Translations under genes and position numbers: made by a program
Assembly (NCBI GenBank): GCA_934183135.1
Contig: CAKPRX010000030.1
Span: forward strand, 1 to 23,746
Source: an uncultured Prevotella sp.
Lineage (GTDB): Bacteria > Bacteroidota > Bacteroidia > Bacteroidales > Bacteroidaceae
DNA length: 23,746 bases
Direction: 5' to 3'
Shown: positions 15,960 to 23,561 of the stretch, piece by piece
Layout of the letters: each line of letters opens with the position of its first letter
How positions within the stretch are numbered: position 1 is the first letter of the stretch
Notes under the pieces: model-generated
Seen by the model: the letters and a program-made list of their open reading frames with translations, nothing else
Databases searched by the model: none
Told to the model about the DNA's origin: nothing

Positions 15960-17318
15960 ATGAAAACAATTTCATTAGACATCACGAAAGCCGCTGCGTT
16001 TCTGCCCAAAGGAACCGTAGAGGCTTACGCACCCAAAGCAAAGCAAGCCCTGGAGGCTTTAGAGAATGGCACATGCCCTGGAAACGACTTCTTAGGATGG
16101 CTGCACCTGCCTTCGGGCATCACCCCCGCCTTCTTAGACGAAGTTCAGGCCGTGGCCAACACCCTCAGAGAGAAGTGTGACGTGATAGTAGTAGCCGGTA
16201 TCGGCGGCAGCTACCTTGGCGCACGTGCCGTGATAGAGGCCCTGGGCAACTCGTTTGCCTGGCTGATTCAGGACCAGAAGAACCCGGCCATCATGTTTGC
16301 CGGCAACAATATAGGCGAGGACTACCTGGCCGAACTGACCGACTACCTGAAAGGAAAGCGTTTCGGCGTAATCAACATCTCTAAGTCGGGCACCACCACA
16401 GAGACTGCGCTCACCTTCCGCCTGCTCAAGAAGCAGTGCGAGGCCCAGCGCGGCAAGGAGGAAGCCAAGCAGGTCATAGTAGCTGTAACCGATGCCAAGA
16501 GGGGAGCCGCACGCACCTGCGCTGACAAGGAGGGCTACAAGAGCTTCATTATCCCTGACAACGTAGGAGGCCGCTTCTCCGTACTTACTCCCGTAGGCCT
16601 GCTGCCCATCGCCTGTGCCGGATTTGACATCAAGGCCCTCGTCGAAGGTGCTGCCGACATGGAGAAAGCCACTGGCGTAAACGTACCTTTCGAGCAGAAC
16701 CTGGCAGCCCAGTATGCCGCCACACGCAATGCCCTCTATAACGAGGGTGGCAAGAAGATAGAGATTATCGTCAACTATCAGCCCAAGCTCCACTTTATCG
16801 CAGAGTGGTGGAAACAGCTCTACGGCGAGAGCGAGGGCAAGGACGGCAAGGGCATCTTCCCAGCAGCCTGCGACTTCACCACCGACCTGCACTCTATGGG
16901 CCAGTGGATACAGCAGGGCGAGCGCTCGATATACGAGACCGTCATCTCTATCGAGACGCCGAACCGCGAGCTCGACTTCCCCTCTGACGAGGAGAACCTC
17001 GACGGACTCAACTTCCTGGCCGGCAAGCGTGTTGACGAGGTCAACAAGATGGCTGAGCTGGGTACCCGCCTGGCTCACGTCGACGGTGGCGTTCCTAACA
17101 TCCGTATCAGTGTTCCTAAGCTGAACGAGTACTACATCGGCCAGCTCATCTACTTCTTCGAGATAGCCTGTGGCATCAGTGGCAACATACTGGGTGTCAA
17201 CCCATTCAACCAGCCTGGTGTTGAGGCTTACAAGAAGAATATGTTTGCCCTGCTCAACAAGCCTGGCTACGAGGCCGAGAGCAAAGCCATCCAGGAGCGT
17301 CTGCAGAACGAAAAGTAA
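15960..17318 (+). CDS. pgi: Glucose-6-phosphate isomerase
   Basis: A 452-residue cytosolic enzyme interconverting glucose 6-phosphate and fructose 6-phosphate. SIS-fold signatures are clear: [11 protein letters not shown] at 80-90, the phosphate-binding SKSGTTTET at 141-149, [15 protein letters not shown], the catalytic-Glu segment [10 protein letters not shown] and the C-terminal [13 protein letters not shown]. Its length fits the short bacterial form of about 450 residues rather than the 549-residue E. coli form. Codon use is strongly biased, as in highly expressed genes. A terminator follows. Confidence 0.97.
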   Translation: MKTISLDITKAAAFLPKGTVEAYAPKAKQALEALENGTCPGNDFLGWLHLPSGITPAFLDEVQAVANTLREKCDVIVVAGIGGSYLGARAVIEALGNSFAWLIQDQKNPAIMFAGNNIGEDYLAELTDYLKGKRFGVINISKSGTTTETALTFRLLKKQCEAQRGKEEAKQVIVAVTDAKRGAARTCADKEGYKSFIIPDNVGGRFSVLTPVGLLPIACAGFDIKALVEGAADMEKATGVNVPFEQNLAAQYAATRNALYNEGGKKIEIIVNYQPKLHFIAEWWKQLYGESEGKDGKGIFPAACDFTTDLHSMGQWIQQGERSIYETVISIETPNRELDFPSDEENLDGLNFLAGKRVDEVNKMAELGTRLAHVDGGVPNIRISVPKLNEYYIGQLIYFFEIACGISGNILGVNPFNQPGVEAYKKNMFALLNKPGYEAESKAIQERLQNEK

Positions 17319-17347
17319 GGGGAACTTGGTGGTAACTAACTAATAGC

Positions 17348-17380
17348 AAGGGGGATGTAATTCCCCCTTTATTATTATAG
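17348..17380 (+). terminator. Terminator after pgi
   Basis: AAGGGGGA (17348-17355) pairs with TCCCCCTT (17362-17369) around a 6-base loop, followed by TTATTATTAT. It ends only a few bases before the HAD gene, so that gene must rely on read-through or a promoter overlapping the terminator. Confidence 0.8.
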
Positions 17381-17382
17381 CT

Positions 17383-18141
17383 ATGTACGAGACTCAGATT
17401 AGACAATACTTGAACACACTCACGCAGCGCGGAGTCATGCCCAGCCATACCCAATGGGCAGGCTTCCGCTGCGTGCTGTTCGATATGGATGGGGTGCTTT
17501 ACAACTCGATGCCCCACCATGCCATAGCCTGGCAACAAGCCATGGCCGAAAACGGCCTGCACTTCACGGCCGAAGACTCTTATGCCACCGAGGGCATGCG
17601 AGGCATCGACACCATACGCATCTATGCCGAGCGCCAGTTGGGAAAGGCCCTGAGCGAGGCCCAGGCCCAGGCCATATACGACGAGAAAGCCCGCATCTTC
17701 CACCAGATGCCCGAGGCCGAGATATTTGACGGCGTACACGACCTGATGGCCAAAATCAAGCAGGCCGGCATGAGCATCTGCGTGGTAACGGGCAGCGGAC
17801 AGAGGCCGCTGATAGCCAGGTTGCTACACGACTTTGGCAATTTTATCGACGAGCACCACATTGTGTCGGCCTATAACGTGAGCCGAGGCAAGCCGGCCCC
17901 CGACCCATACATGAAAGGCTTAGAGTTTGCCGGAGGTATGAAGCCCTGGGAAGGCATCGTGGTCGAGAACGCGCCCATGGGTGTCAGGGCTGGTGTGGCA
18001 GCCAACATTTTCACCATCGGGGTTAACAGCGGCCCGCTGCCCGACAAGGCCTTAGCCGACGAGGGGGCCAACATCGTGCTCCCCAGCATACGCGAACTGT
18101 GTAGTCGGTGGGACGCGCTCACCGCCCTCCATCGGCCCTGA
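17383..18141 (+). CDS. HAD-superfamily hydrolase, beta-phosphoglucomutase-like
   Basis: A 252-residue cytosolic phosphatase or phosphomutase. Motif I is FDMDGVLYNS with the nucleophile D34 and acid/base D36; the cap starts with MPHHAIAW; motif II is VVTGSGQ, motif III RGKPAPDPY with the Lys, and motif IV lies around GIVVENAPMGVRAG. The second acidic residue of motif IV appears as EN rather than the common ED. The substrate is unknown; a sugar phosphate is likely from the family. The N-terminal 30 residues before motif I look like a helix seen in Bacteroidetes homologs, supporting this start. It lies directly behind the pgi terminator. Confidence 0.88.
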   Translation: MYETQIRQYLNTLTQRGVMPSHTQWAGFRCVLFDMDGVLYNSMPHHAIAWQQAMAENGLHFTAEDSYATEGMRGIDTIRIYAERQLGKALSEAQAQAIYDEKARIFHQMPEAEIFDGVHDLMAKIKQAGMSICVVTGSGQRPLIARLLHDFGNFIDEHHIVSAYNVSRGKPAPDPYMKGLEFAGGMKPWEGIVVENAPMGVRAGVAANIFTIGVNSGPLPDKALADEGANIVLPSIRELCSRWDALTALHRP

Positions 18142-18239
18142 CACAGCCGTTGCCGCCGCAAGTGTGCAAACTTCTATAAAATATGCGGGGATGTGGGTTA
18201 AATCATCTTAACAAAGTTACGGCTAAAGCGATTATCCAC

Positions 18240-18247
18240 TACCTTTG
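18240..18247 (+). promoter_or_regulatory. TAnnTTTG box of the Ala-rich lipoprotein gene
   Basis: TACCTTTG followed by CA, 44 bases before the start codon. No good -33 element was identified. Confidence 0.55.
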
Positions 18248-18291
18248 CATACAGAAAATGTTTAACATTCACTACTTTTATTATCAAGATT

Positions 18292-18954
18292 ATGAAGAAA
18301 CTATTTATCCTGGCATGTGCTTTCAGCCTGACGATGCTCGCCAGTTGCGGAAACAAGTCTACTGAGGCCAATGCCACCGCTGACTCTACGGCAGCTGAAA
18401 ACACCGAAACTGCCGTTCCCACTGCCGAGGACGTAACCAAGACGCTCGAAAACCAGGTAGCCAACAAGGATGCCAAGGGTCTGGAGGCCACCATCAGCAC
18501 CGTACAGGCCAAGTATGCAGCCCTGGTCAAGGAGGGCAAGGTAGAAGAAGCCAAGGCTTACGCCGCCAAGGCACAGGAATACCTGAACCAGCACGCCAGC
18601 GAGATTGCCACCATCGCATCGGGCAATGCCACTGTCAACGACCTGATTAGCACCGTAAAGAGTCTTCCCACCAGTGCCAAGACTACTGCCGAAGAGGCTG
18701 CCGCTGCCGCCAAGGCTGGGGCAACAGCGGCCAAGGTCGGGGCTGCCACCGCTGCCAATGCTGCTGTAGAGGCTGCCAAGACAGAGGCCAAGAATAAGGT
18801 CGAGGCTGCCAAGAAGGACGCTGAGAGCAAGGCCAACGCTGCCGCCGCCAAGGCTAACCAGAAGATTAACGAGAAGGTAGAGAAAGCCAATCAGAAAGCC
18901 AACGAGGCCGTAAACAACGCTACCAAGAAGGCTCTGAAAGGACTGGGGCTCTAA
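18292..18954 (+). CDS. Alanine-rich coiled-coil lipoprotein
   Basis: A 220-residue predicted lipoprotein with lipobox LASC (Cys19). A Thr/Ala/Glu-rich linker (about 22-50) leads to a helical part (50-125), then a long Ala/Lys/Glu-rich region (about 129-215) of imperfect 11-residue-like repeats such as AAVEAAKTEAKNKVEAAKKD. This resembles LEA or apolipoprotein-type amphipathic helices that lie on membranes or form coiled coils. It is probably attached to the inner or outer membrane facing the periplasm. Function is unknown; a structural or stress-protective role is only a guess. Confidence 0.82.
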   Translation: MKKLFILACAFSLTMLASCGNKSTEANATADSTAAENTETAVPTAEDVTKTLENQVANKDAKGLEATISTVQAKYAALVKEGKVEEAKAYAAKAQEYLNQHASEIATIASGNATVNDLISTVKSLPTSAKTTAEEAAAAAKAGATAAKVGAATAANAAVEAAKTEAKNKVEAAKKDAESKANAAAAKANQKINEKVEKANQKANEAVNNATKKALKGLGL

Positions 18955-19090
18955 CCACTGACCACACCACACTGCCCATTGCTGGCAGCCACAAGCTAAC
19001 AGAAAGGGGCGAAGCCGAACACCCACGCCCATGATGCGGCACCGTTCGTATTCACCCCTTTTGTTTTCTCCCCAACTATCAACAGTTTCT

Positions 19091-19663
19091 ATGTTACGCA
19101 GATTATTTACCCTATCGCTGTCACTGCTTGCGCTGACCGTCTACGCACAGAAGAAGGTGGTGATATACGACCTTGAGACCAAGGTGCCAATACGTCAGGC
19201 CCGTGTATGGGTAGACCACGCACGCACATTCACCACCCCCTATACTGGCGTGATAACCCTTCCGAAGAAATTTGACACACTGGTCGTCTCCAATCCTAAA
19301 TATCTTACTTACACGGTAGACGCCAAAAACGTGGGCGACTCCATTGGGCTCATCCCGCGTACCCGCACACTCGGCGAGGTCGAGATTTTAGGCGAAGACC
19401 TCACCAAACGGTTTGACAAGAACCTGTCAGAGTGGCGCAAGCAGGACAAGAAAGAGTTGGCCTTGATACACCCCAAGGCTTCATTGGCCGAATTCGACTT
19501 TGTCAAGTTGTTCGACTTCAAGGGCCGGGCCCGCCGCAAGCGCACCCGCAAGGTCAATGAGGCGCTTATCAAGATGGAAAACCAGGAGCAAGACCCCATC
19601 AAGCGGGCATACGAGAAAGCGATGAAAGAGCAGAAGGAGCAGGAGGAAGCCCCTGACAAGTAG
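19091..19663 (+). CDS. Exported protein with carboxypeptidase-regulatory-like domain
   Basis: A 190-residue exported protein. The chosen ATG gives a proper signal peptide (MLRRLFTLSLSLLALTVYA, cleaved before QKKV); an in-frame ATG 60 bases upstream would put a non-signal-like stretch in front. Residues 21-100 look like a transthyretin/carboxypeptidase-D regulatory beta-sandwich of the kind common in Bacteroidetes (VVIYDLETKVPIRQARVWVD, then TPYTGVITLPKKF and FDTLVVSNPKYLT). The C-terminal 80 residues are highly charged and helical, rich in Lys, Arg and Glu. No catalytic motif is seen; its role is unknown. It converges with mnmA. Confidence 0.8.
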   Translation: MLRRLFTLSLSLLALTVYAQKKVVIYDLETKVPIRQARVWVDHARTFTTPYTGVITLPKKFDTLVVSNPKYLTYTVDAKNVGDSIGLIPRTRTLGEVEILGEDLTKRFDKNLSEWRKQDKKELALIHPKASLAEFDFVKLFDFKGRARRKRTRKVNEALIKMENQEQDPIKRAYEKAMKEQKEQEEAPDK

Positions 19664-19748
19664 CCCTGTCCGACGCCATGGCTAAGGGATGGCCCGACGT
19701 GGCTCCCTGTCAGGGCCCGACAGGCACTCCCTGTTTACAGCGACACCC

Positions 19749-20831
19749 TTACAGCGTTATCTCGCCCGAACCATAACACCGGTGGTGCTCATGGTCGTAC
19801 ACCACGCAGAACTGTCCGGGGGCCACGCCATGTATCCTGTCGGCCGAGTGTATCATATAGCCGCCATCGGGCAGCGCCTGCAGGGTGGCATGGTGATATT
19901 CGGGCGTGTGACGTATCTTGAACGTCACATCGGTCTCCGCGGCATCGAAGCCTGCCGTGAGAAAATGAAAATCGTGTACCTTGAAATCTTTTTTGTAAGC
20001 CGTTTCAGGGTCATATCCATGGCTTACATAGAGTATATTCTGTCCTACATCTTTCTTAACGACAAACCAGGGGCCGCCGCCCAAGCCGAGGCCCTTGCGC
20101 TGGCCGATGGTATGAAACCACAGGCCGCGGTGGCTACCTATACGGCGGCCGGTTTCCAGCTCTATCACGTCGCCAGGCTGCTCGCCCAGATAGCGGCGTA
20201 TGTACTCGTTATAGTCTATCTGCCCTAAGAAACAGATACCCTGGCTGTCCTTGCGATGGGCGTTAACCAGATGCTCACGCTCGGCTATCTGGCGCACTTC
20301 GCCTTTCTCATAGTGACCTATAGGAAAGAGGGCCTTCTTCAGTTGCCAGTCATATATCTGCGCCAGGAAGTCGGTCTGGTCCTTTACCGGGTCCGGACTG
20401 GTACACAGCCACTTCCTGCCGTCTATCATCTCCGTCTGAGCATAGTGCCCGGTGGCGATGAGGTCGTATAGATGCCCCATCTTCTCATCGAACGCGCCAA
20501 ACTTGATGAGCCTGTTGCACATCACGTCTGGGTTGGGCGTGTAGCCGGCCTTTACTTTCTCCATGGTGTACCGGGTCACCTGGTCCCAGTACTCCCTGTG
20601 GCAGTCTACCACCTGCAGCTTGCAGCCGTAGCGCGCGGCCACGGCCGTGGCCATCTCCAGGTCTTCCTCCGAACTACAGTCCCACTCCTCTTTCTCCTCT
20701 GGCCCTATCTTGATATAGAAACAGTCGGGCGTGAGCCCCATCCGTGCCAGTTCGTAAACCACCACCGAGCTATCTACGCCTCCGGACAGCAGCACGGCTA
20801 TCCGCTTATCCTTTATAGCATCCTCTATCAT
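19749..20831 (-). CDS. mnmA: tRNA-specific 2-thiouridylase MnmA
   Basis: A 360-residue cytosolic enzyme that thiolates U34 of Lys, Glu and Gln tRNAs (mnm5s2U pathway), taking sulfur through a relay from a cysteine desulfurase. The ATP-binding PP-loop SGGVDSSV is at 16-23; the two catalytic cysteines are C105 in NPDVMCNRLIKF and C200 in SQGICFLGQ, matching E. coli C102 and C199. The C-terminal beta-barrel ends with CVVYDHEHHRCYGSGEI. MIEDAIKDKR was chosen as the start because the promoter box TACCTTTG lies directly upstream; a longer frame would start inside or before that box. The mRNA may be leaderless. Confidence 0.95.
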   Translation of the reverse strand: MIEDAIKDKRIAVLLSGGVDSSVVVYELARMGLTPDCFYIKIGPEEKEEWDCSSEEDLEMATAVAARYGCKLQVVDCHREYWDQVTRYTMEKVKAGYTPNPDVMCNRLIKFGAFDEKMGHLYDLIATGHYAQTEMIDGRKWLCTSPDPVKDQTDFLAQIYDWQLKKALFPIGHYEKGEVRQIAEREHLVNAHRKDSQGICFLGQIDYNEYIRRYLGEQPGDVIELETGRRIGSHRGLWFHTIGQRKGLGLGGGPWFVVKKDVGQNILYVSHGYDPETAYKKDFKVHDFHFLTAGFDAAETDVTFKIRHTPEYHHATLQALPDGGYMIHSADRIHGVAPGQFCVVYDHEHHRCYGSGEITL

Positions 20832-20836
20832 ATCTG

Positions 20837-20844
20837 CAAAGGTA
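20837..20844 (-). promoter_or_regulatory. TAnnTTTG box immediately upstream of mnmA
   Basis: The minus strand reads TACCTTTG and ends 5 bases before the mnmA ATG. If the start point is at the usual distance, the transcript begins at or next to the ATG. Confidence 0.6.
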
Positions 20845-21288
20845 GCACAAGGTGCGTGAAATACAAAACAAAAGACCACTTTTTATTTCCCCGCCTACGG
20901 GCGGGGCTGCCACGGCCGAGGCGATAACGGGCGACAGGCCAGACAGCACAACACGCCTCCTGTGAAATTACCTGAGCGTGCCGATGAGCTGGCGGATATC
21001 CTGGCGGATACGCTCACTGGTACCATTCTGACAATAACGCACGATGGTAAGCGGGTGACCGCCCGTGCCCACGCACTTAGTAAAATAGGTATCGCTGGCT
21101 ATATGCATCCACCCAAATGACCTTGCCAATCGCAGAGACCGACCTTTCCGATGCTGGGAGCCGTCATTAGCGAGCTAAAGATCGGTCTTTTCTTCCCAGA
21201 TAGGGGCGATTAAGAATACAGAGGGCATTTTGCGTACAACAGAGGGGCCACCGCAAGATGCAGCAGCCCCCATAAAACCATAGTCAGC
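20845..21288. other. Gap between mnmA and the cupin gene
   Basis: The gap holds a short GC hairpin (CCCCGCC/GGCGGGG, 20889-20906), not followed by a T-run on either strand. It also holds a short leftward frame described separately. Around 21136-21188 there is a long-range inverted repeat AGACCGA...TCGGTCT followed by TTTTCTT, with TTAGC-GA-GCTAA inside. No clear gene is present. Confidence 0.45.
20968..21108 (-). pseudogene. Possible remnant or very small leftward protein
   Basis: A 46-residue frame starting MHIASDTYFTKCVGTGGHPL and ending QDIRQLIGTLR looks protein-like, with GC-rich codon use similar to the neighbours. The frame is open for about 22 more residues upstream of the Met, of poorer quality. 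It has no visible promoter or ribosome site and no family is recognised. It could be the 3' end of a decayed gene or a tiny real gene. Confidence 0.3.
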
Positions 21289-21738
21289 TTACCAGACTAC
21301 CGGCCCATCCATAATGGTGGCATCAGCCGCATCGGTAGCGTCAAAGGTGTTGGCCTTGTACTGTACACAGAGCATTACCAGAGGCTGACTGCCCGTGTTA
21401 CGCACCGACCGGCGTCCCTCGGGAGCCACCCGTACCACGCTGCCCTCGGTCACGGCAAACACCTGTCCGTCTACCTGAAACTCGCCGCTGCCTCCCAGAA
21501 AGAAATAGAGTTCCTCATGCGTGGTATGGGTATGCAGGAACCCCGTCTCGGTACCGGGTGCGAAGCTCTGAAAAGAGAAGTCGCTGCCCGTGGCACCTAC
21601 AGCCGCACCACCGAACACCTTGCCAGGTATCTTCACCTCTGGGCTCAGTTGCAACACATACTCACCTAACTCACTCATCCGTCCGAAGTCTACGGCTGTA
21701 ACATGCGCAGCCTTCACAATAGTCTTTACGTCTTTCAT
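21289..21738 (-). CDS. Small cupin-domain protein
   Basis: A 149-residue cytosolic single-domain cupin. Motif 1 is GFLHTHTTHEELYFFLGGSG with metal ligands H69, H71 and E75 or E76. Motif 2 (APEGRRSVRNTG) has Arg where the fourth ligand His is usual, so metal binding may be altered. The substrate is unknown. It is divergent from an HxlR-type regulator gene about 200 bases away, which suggests that the regulator controls it. The promoter is good: TAACTTTG with TTG 20 bases upstream. Confidence 0.87.
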   Translation of the reverse strand: MKDVKTIVKAAHVTAVDFGRMSELGEYVLQLSPEVKIPGKVFGGAAVGATGSDFSFQSFAPGTETGFLHTHTTHEELYFFLGGSGEFQVDGQVFAVTEGSVVRVAPEGRRSVRNTGSQPLVMLCVQYKANTFDATDAADATIMDGPVVW

Positions 21739-21772
21739 TGTCTTTACCTTTATATTATATATTTTGACACGG

Positions 21773-21803
21773 CAAAGTTACAGCCTTTCGGCCGTTCCCA
21801 CAA
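21773..21803 (-). promoter_or_regulatory. Promoter of the cupin gene
   Basis: The minus strand carries TTG at 21803-21801, a 20-base spacer, then TAACTTTG at 21780-21773, fitting the Bacteroidetes -33/-7 pattern. The ATG is 34 bases further on. Confidence 0.65.
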
Positions 21804-21923
21804 GAAGGCACCGACTGGTTAGCCACTTACCCGCAGGTAACCGTTGGTGAGTCCCAGATGGTTGGCGCCGGCCTGTTTAAGCAAGTTTAACACTCCAATA
21901 ACGGTCTCTATAACTACTGTTTG

Positions 21924-21940
21924 TTACTTTTGTATAGTAA
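21924..21940 (+). promoter_or_regulatory. Promoter box overlapped by a TTACT-N7-AGTAA operator
   Basis: TTACT (21924-21928) and AGTAA (21936-21940) are perfect inverted arms around TTTGTAT. The -7 box TACTTTTG (21925-21932) lies within the palindrome. The HxlR/DUF24 repressor YodB of Bacillus binds sites of the type TACT-N7-AGTA (recalled, not looked up). This site lies directly before an HxlR-type gene, so autorepression is the natural reading. Confidence 0.65.
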
Positions 21941-21942
21941 TA

Positions 21943-22326
21943 ATGAATATCAGCATATTTATGAACAGTCCTATCACCGAAACCATATTCAGCGACTGCC
22001 CCATACGCCAGGTTCTGAGCCACGTGTGCAGCAAGTGGTCGCTGTTAGTAATCTACACGCTCAACCAGCACACACGCATGCGCTTCAACGCCATAGCCAA
22101 GTCTATCCCCGACATCTCGCAGAAGATGCTTACCTCTACCCTGCGTGCCCTCGAGTCCGACGGACTGATAGAACGGACCATCTACGCCGAGGTGCCCCCC
22201 AGGGTCGAATACACGCTTACCCCACGGGCCCTGTCGTTCATCCCCCTGGTCGAGGAGATGATAAGATGGGCCCAAAGCAACATGGCCGGCATACTGCACG
22301 ACCGTAACCGGAAAAATAATGAGTAA
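21943..22326 (+). CDS. HxlR (DUF24)-family transcriptional regulator
   Basis: A 127-residue winged-helix DNA-binding protein of the HxlR family, often sensing electrophiles or redox stress. The hallmark N-terminal CPIRQVL has C19, followed by C28 in SHVCSKWSLLVIYTL. The recognition helix region is PDISQKMLTSTLRALESDGLIER and the wing ends PPRVEYTLTPRAL. C19 corresponds to the redox Cys of YodB/HypR-type proteins. An alternative start is the ATG at 21961, giving 121 residues; the first ATG leaves almost no leader behind the promoter box. The divergent cupin gene is the likely target. Confidence 0.9.
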   Translation: MNISIFMNSPITETIFSDCPIRQVLSHVCSKWSLLVIYTLNQHTRMRFNAIAKSIPDISQKMLTSTLRALESDGLIERTIYAEVPPRVEYTLTPRALSFIPLVEEMIRWAQSNMAGILHDRNRKNNE

Positions 22327-22343
22327 AAAACAGCCGAAAATTG

Positions 22344-22374
22344 TTGGTCATTTCACTTGAAGTAGCTATCTTTG
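22344..22374 (+). promoter_or_regulatory. Promoter of the SPFH operon
   Basis: TTG at 22344-22346, a 20-base spacer and TATCTTTG at 22367-22374 give a complete Bacteroidetes-type promoter about 32 bases before the start codon. Confidence 0.65.
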
Positions 22375-22405
22375 CAATATCAAAATAATATCATCTTAAA
22401 ACAAA

Positions 22406-23353
22406 ATGATTATGGAGAATAAAGAATTCAACTTCAAGGGATTTACAATGAATGGCTTTGCCATGCTGTTTGCCACACTGTTCATACTGGTTGCCTCGGG
22501 CTTTCTGCTCTACTACGGCATCGAGTACGAGAACGGCTGGAAGATAGGCGCAGGCGTAGTACTGCTGCTGGCAGCCATCGTATGCTGCTGCGGCTTCATG
22601 ATGGTAGAGCCCAACGAGGCACGCGTCATGATGTTCTTCGGCAAGTATCACGGCACCTTCCGCCGCGTGGGCTACACCTGGGTGAACCCCTTCTATAGCG
22701 CCAAGAAGCTGTCGCTGCGCGCCCGCAACATAGACGCCCAGCCCATCAAGGTTAACGACAAGCAGGGCAACCCCGTAATGATAGGTCTGGTGCTGGTGTG
22801 GAAACTGCGCGACACCTACAAGGCCATGTTCGAGATAGACTCGCAGACCATGGCCAGCAACCCGGCTTCGGTGGGCGTCAACGTGAGCAGCATCATGCGG
22901 GCCTTTGAGAACTTTGTCAAGACCCAGAGCGACGCCGCACTGCGACAGGTGGCCGGCCTGTACGCCTATGACAACACAGACAACAAGGATGAACTCACCC
23001 TGCGCAGCGGGGGCGAAGAGATAAACGAGCAGCTGAAGGAGAAGTTGGACGAGCGGCTCAACATGGCCGGCATCGAGATAGTAGAGGCCCGCATTAACTA
23101 TCTGGCCTACGCTCCAGAGATAGCTGCCGTGATGCTGCGCCGCCAGCAGGCCGACGCCATCATCGCCGCCCGCGAGAAGATAGTAGAGGGAGCCGTAAGT
23201 ATGGTGAGCATGGCCCTGCAGCGCCTGGCCGACGACAACGTGGTAGAGCTGGACGATGACAAGAAGGCAGCCATGGTGAGCAACCTGATGGTGGTGCTCT
23301 GCGGCGACGACGCGGCACAGCCCGTGGTCAACACCGGCACGCTGAACATGTAA
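22406..23353 (+). CDS. SPFH/Band-7 domain membrane protein
   Basis: A 315-residue inner-membrane protein of the stomatin/prohibitin/flotillin group. Two hydrophobic helices (about 17-37 and 46-66) precede an SPFH domain (from MMVEPNEARVMMFFGKYHGT to about residue 250) and a helical, Ala/Glu-rich tail (ADAIIAAREKIVEGAVSM). Such proteins assemble into membrane rings or microdomains and often protect or regulate FtsH-type proteases. The start may instead be the ATG 6 bases later. The next gene begins 3 bases after the stop, so this is an operon. Confidence 0.9.
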   Translation: MIMENKEFNFKGFTMNGFAMLFATLFILVASGFLLYYGIEYENGWKIGAGVVLLLAAIVCCCGFMMVEPNEARVMMFFGKYHGTFRRVGYTWVNPFYSAKKLSLRARNIDAQPIKVNDKQGNPVMIGLVLVWKLRDTYKAMFEIDSQTMASNPASVGVNVSSIMRAFENFVKTQSDAALRQVAGLYAYDNTDNKDELTLRSGGEEINEQLKEKLDERLNMAGIEIVEARINYLAYAPEIAAVMLRRQQADAIIAAREKIVEGAVSMVSMALQRLADDNVVELDDDKKAAMVSNLMVVLCGDDAAQPVVNTGTLNM

Positions 23354-23356
23354 CCC

Positions 23357-23560
23357 ATGGCCATGACGAAAGAGAAGACCAAGCCCTTTGTACTGCGCCT
23401 GGATGCGGCTACGATGTCGGCTGTCGAGAAGTGGGCAGCCGACGAGTTCCGTAGCACCAACGGCCAGCTCCAATGGATAGTCGCCGAGGCACTGCGCAAG
23501 GCCCGCCGGCTACCCAAGCATGGTACAGCGGCTCCCGACAACGATACTGACAACACCTAA
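23357..23560 (+). CDS. Arc-like ribbon-helix-helix protein
   Basis: A 67-residue protein. KPFVLRLDAATMSAVEKWAA looks like the beta strand and first helix of an Arc/MetJ-type ribbon-helix-helix fold, and NGQLQWIVAEALRKARR like the second helix. A polar Asp/Thr/Pro tail follows. It could bind DNA as a dimer and autoregulate, or simply bind to the SPFH partner. Arc-like genes next to SPFH genes are common in Bacteroidetes as far as I recall. It is wedged between the SPFH gene (3-base gap) and the next gene (1-base gap). Confidence 0.82.
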   Translation: MAMTKEKTKPFVLRLDAATMSAVEKWAADEFRSTNGQLQWIVAEALRKARRLPKHGTAAPDNDTDNT

Positions 23561-23561
23561 T

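Noticed and set aside
19706..19724. CCTGTC/GACAGG stem between convergent genes as a terminator
   Set aside because: Only 6 bp and no T-run; could be chance in a C/G-rich stretch.
20889..20906. GC hairpin upstream of mnmA as a terminator
   Set aside because: No T-run follows on either strand; the AT tract lies on the wrong side for the plus strand and reads as A-rich on the minus strand.
21244..21270. GGGGC/GCCCC pairing downstream of the cupin gene as a terminator
   Set aside because: Only 5 bp with a 17-base loop and no T-run; too weak to call.
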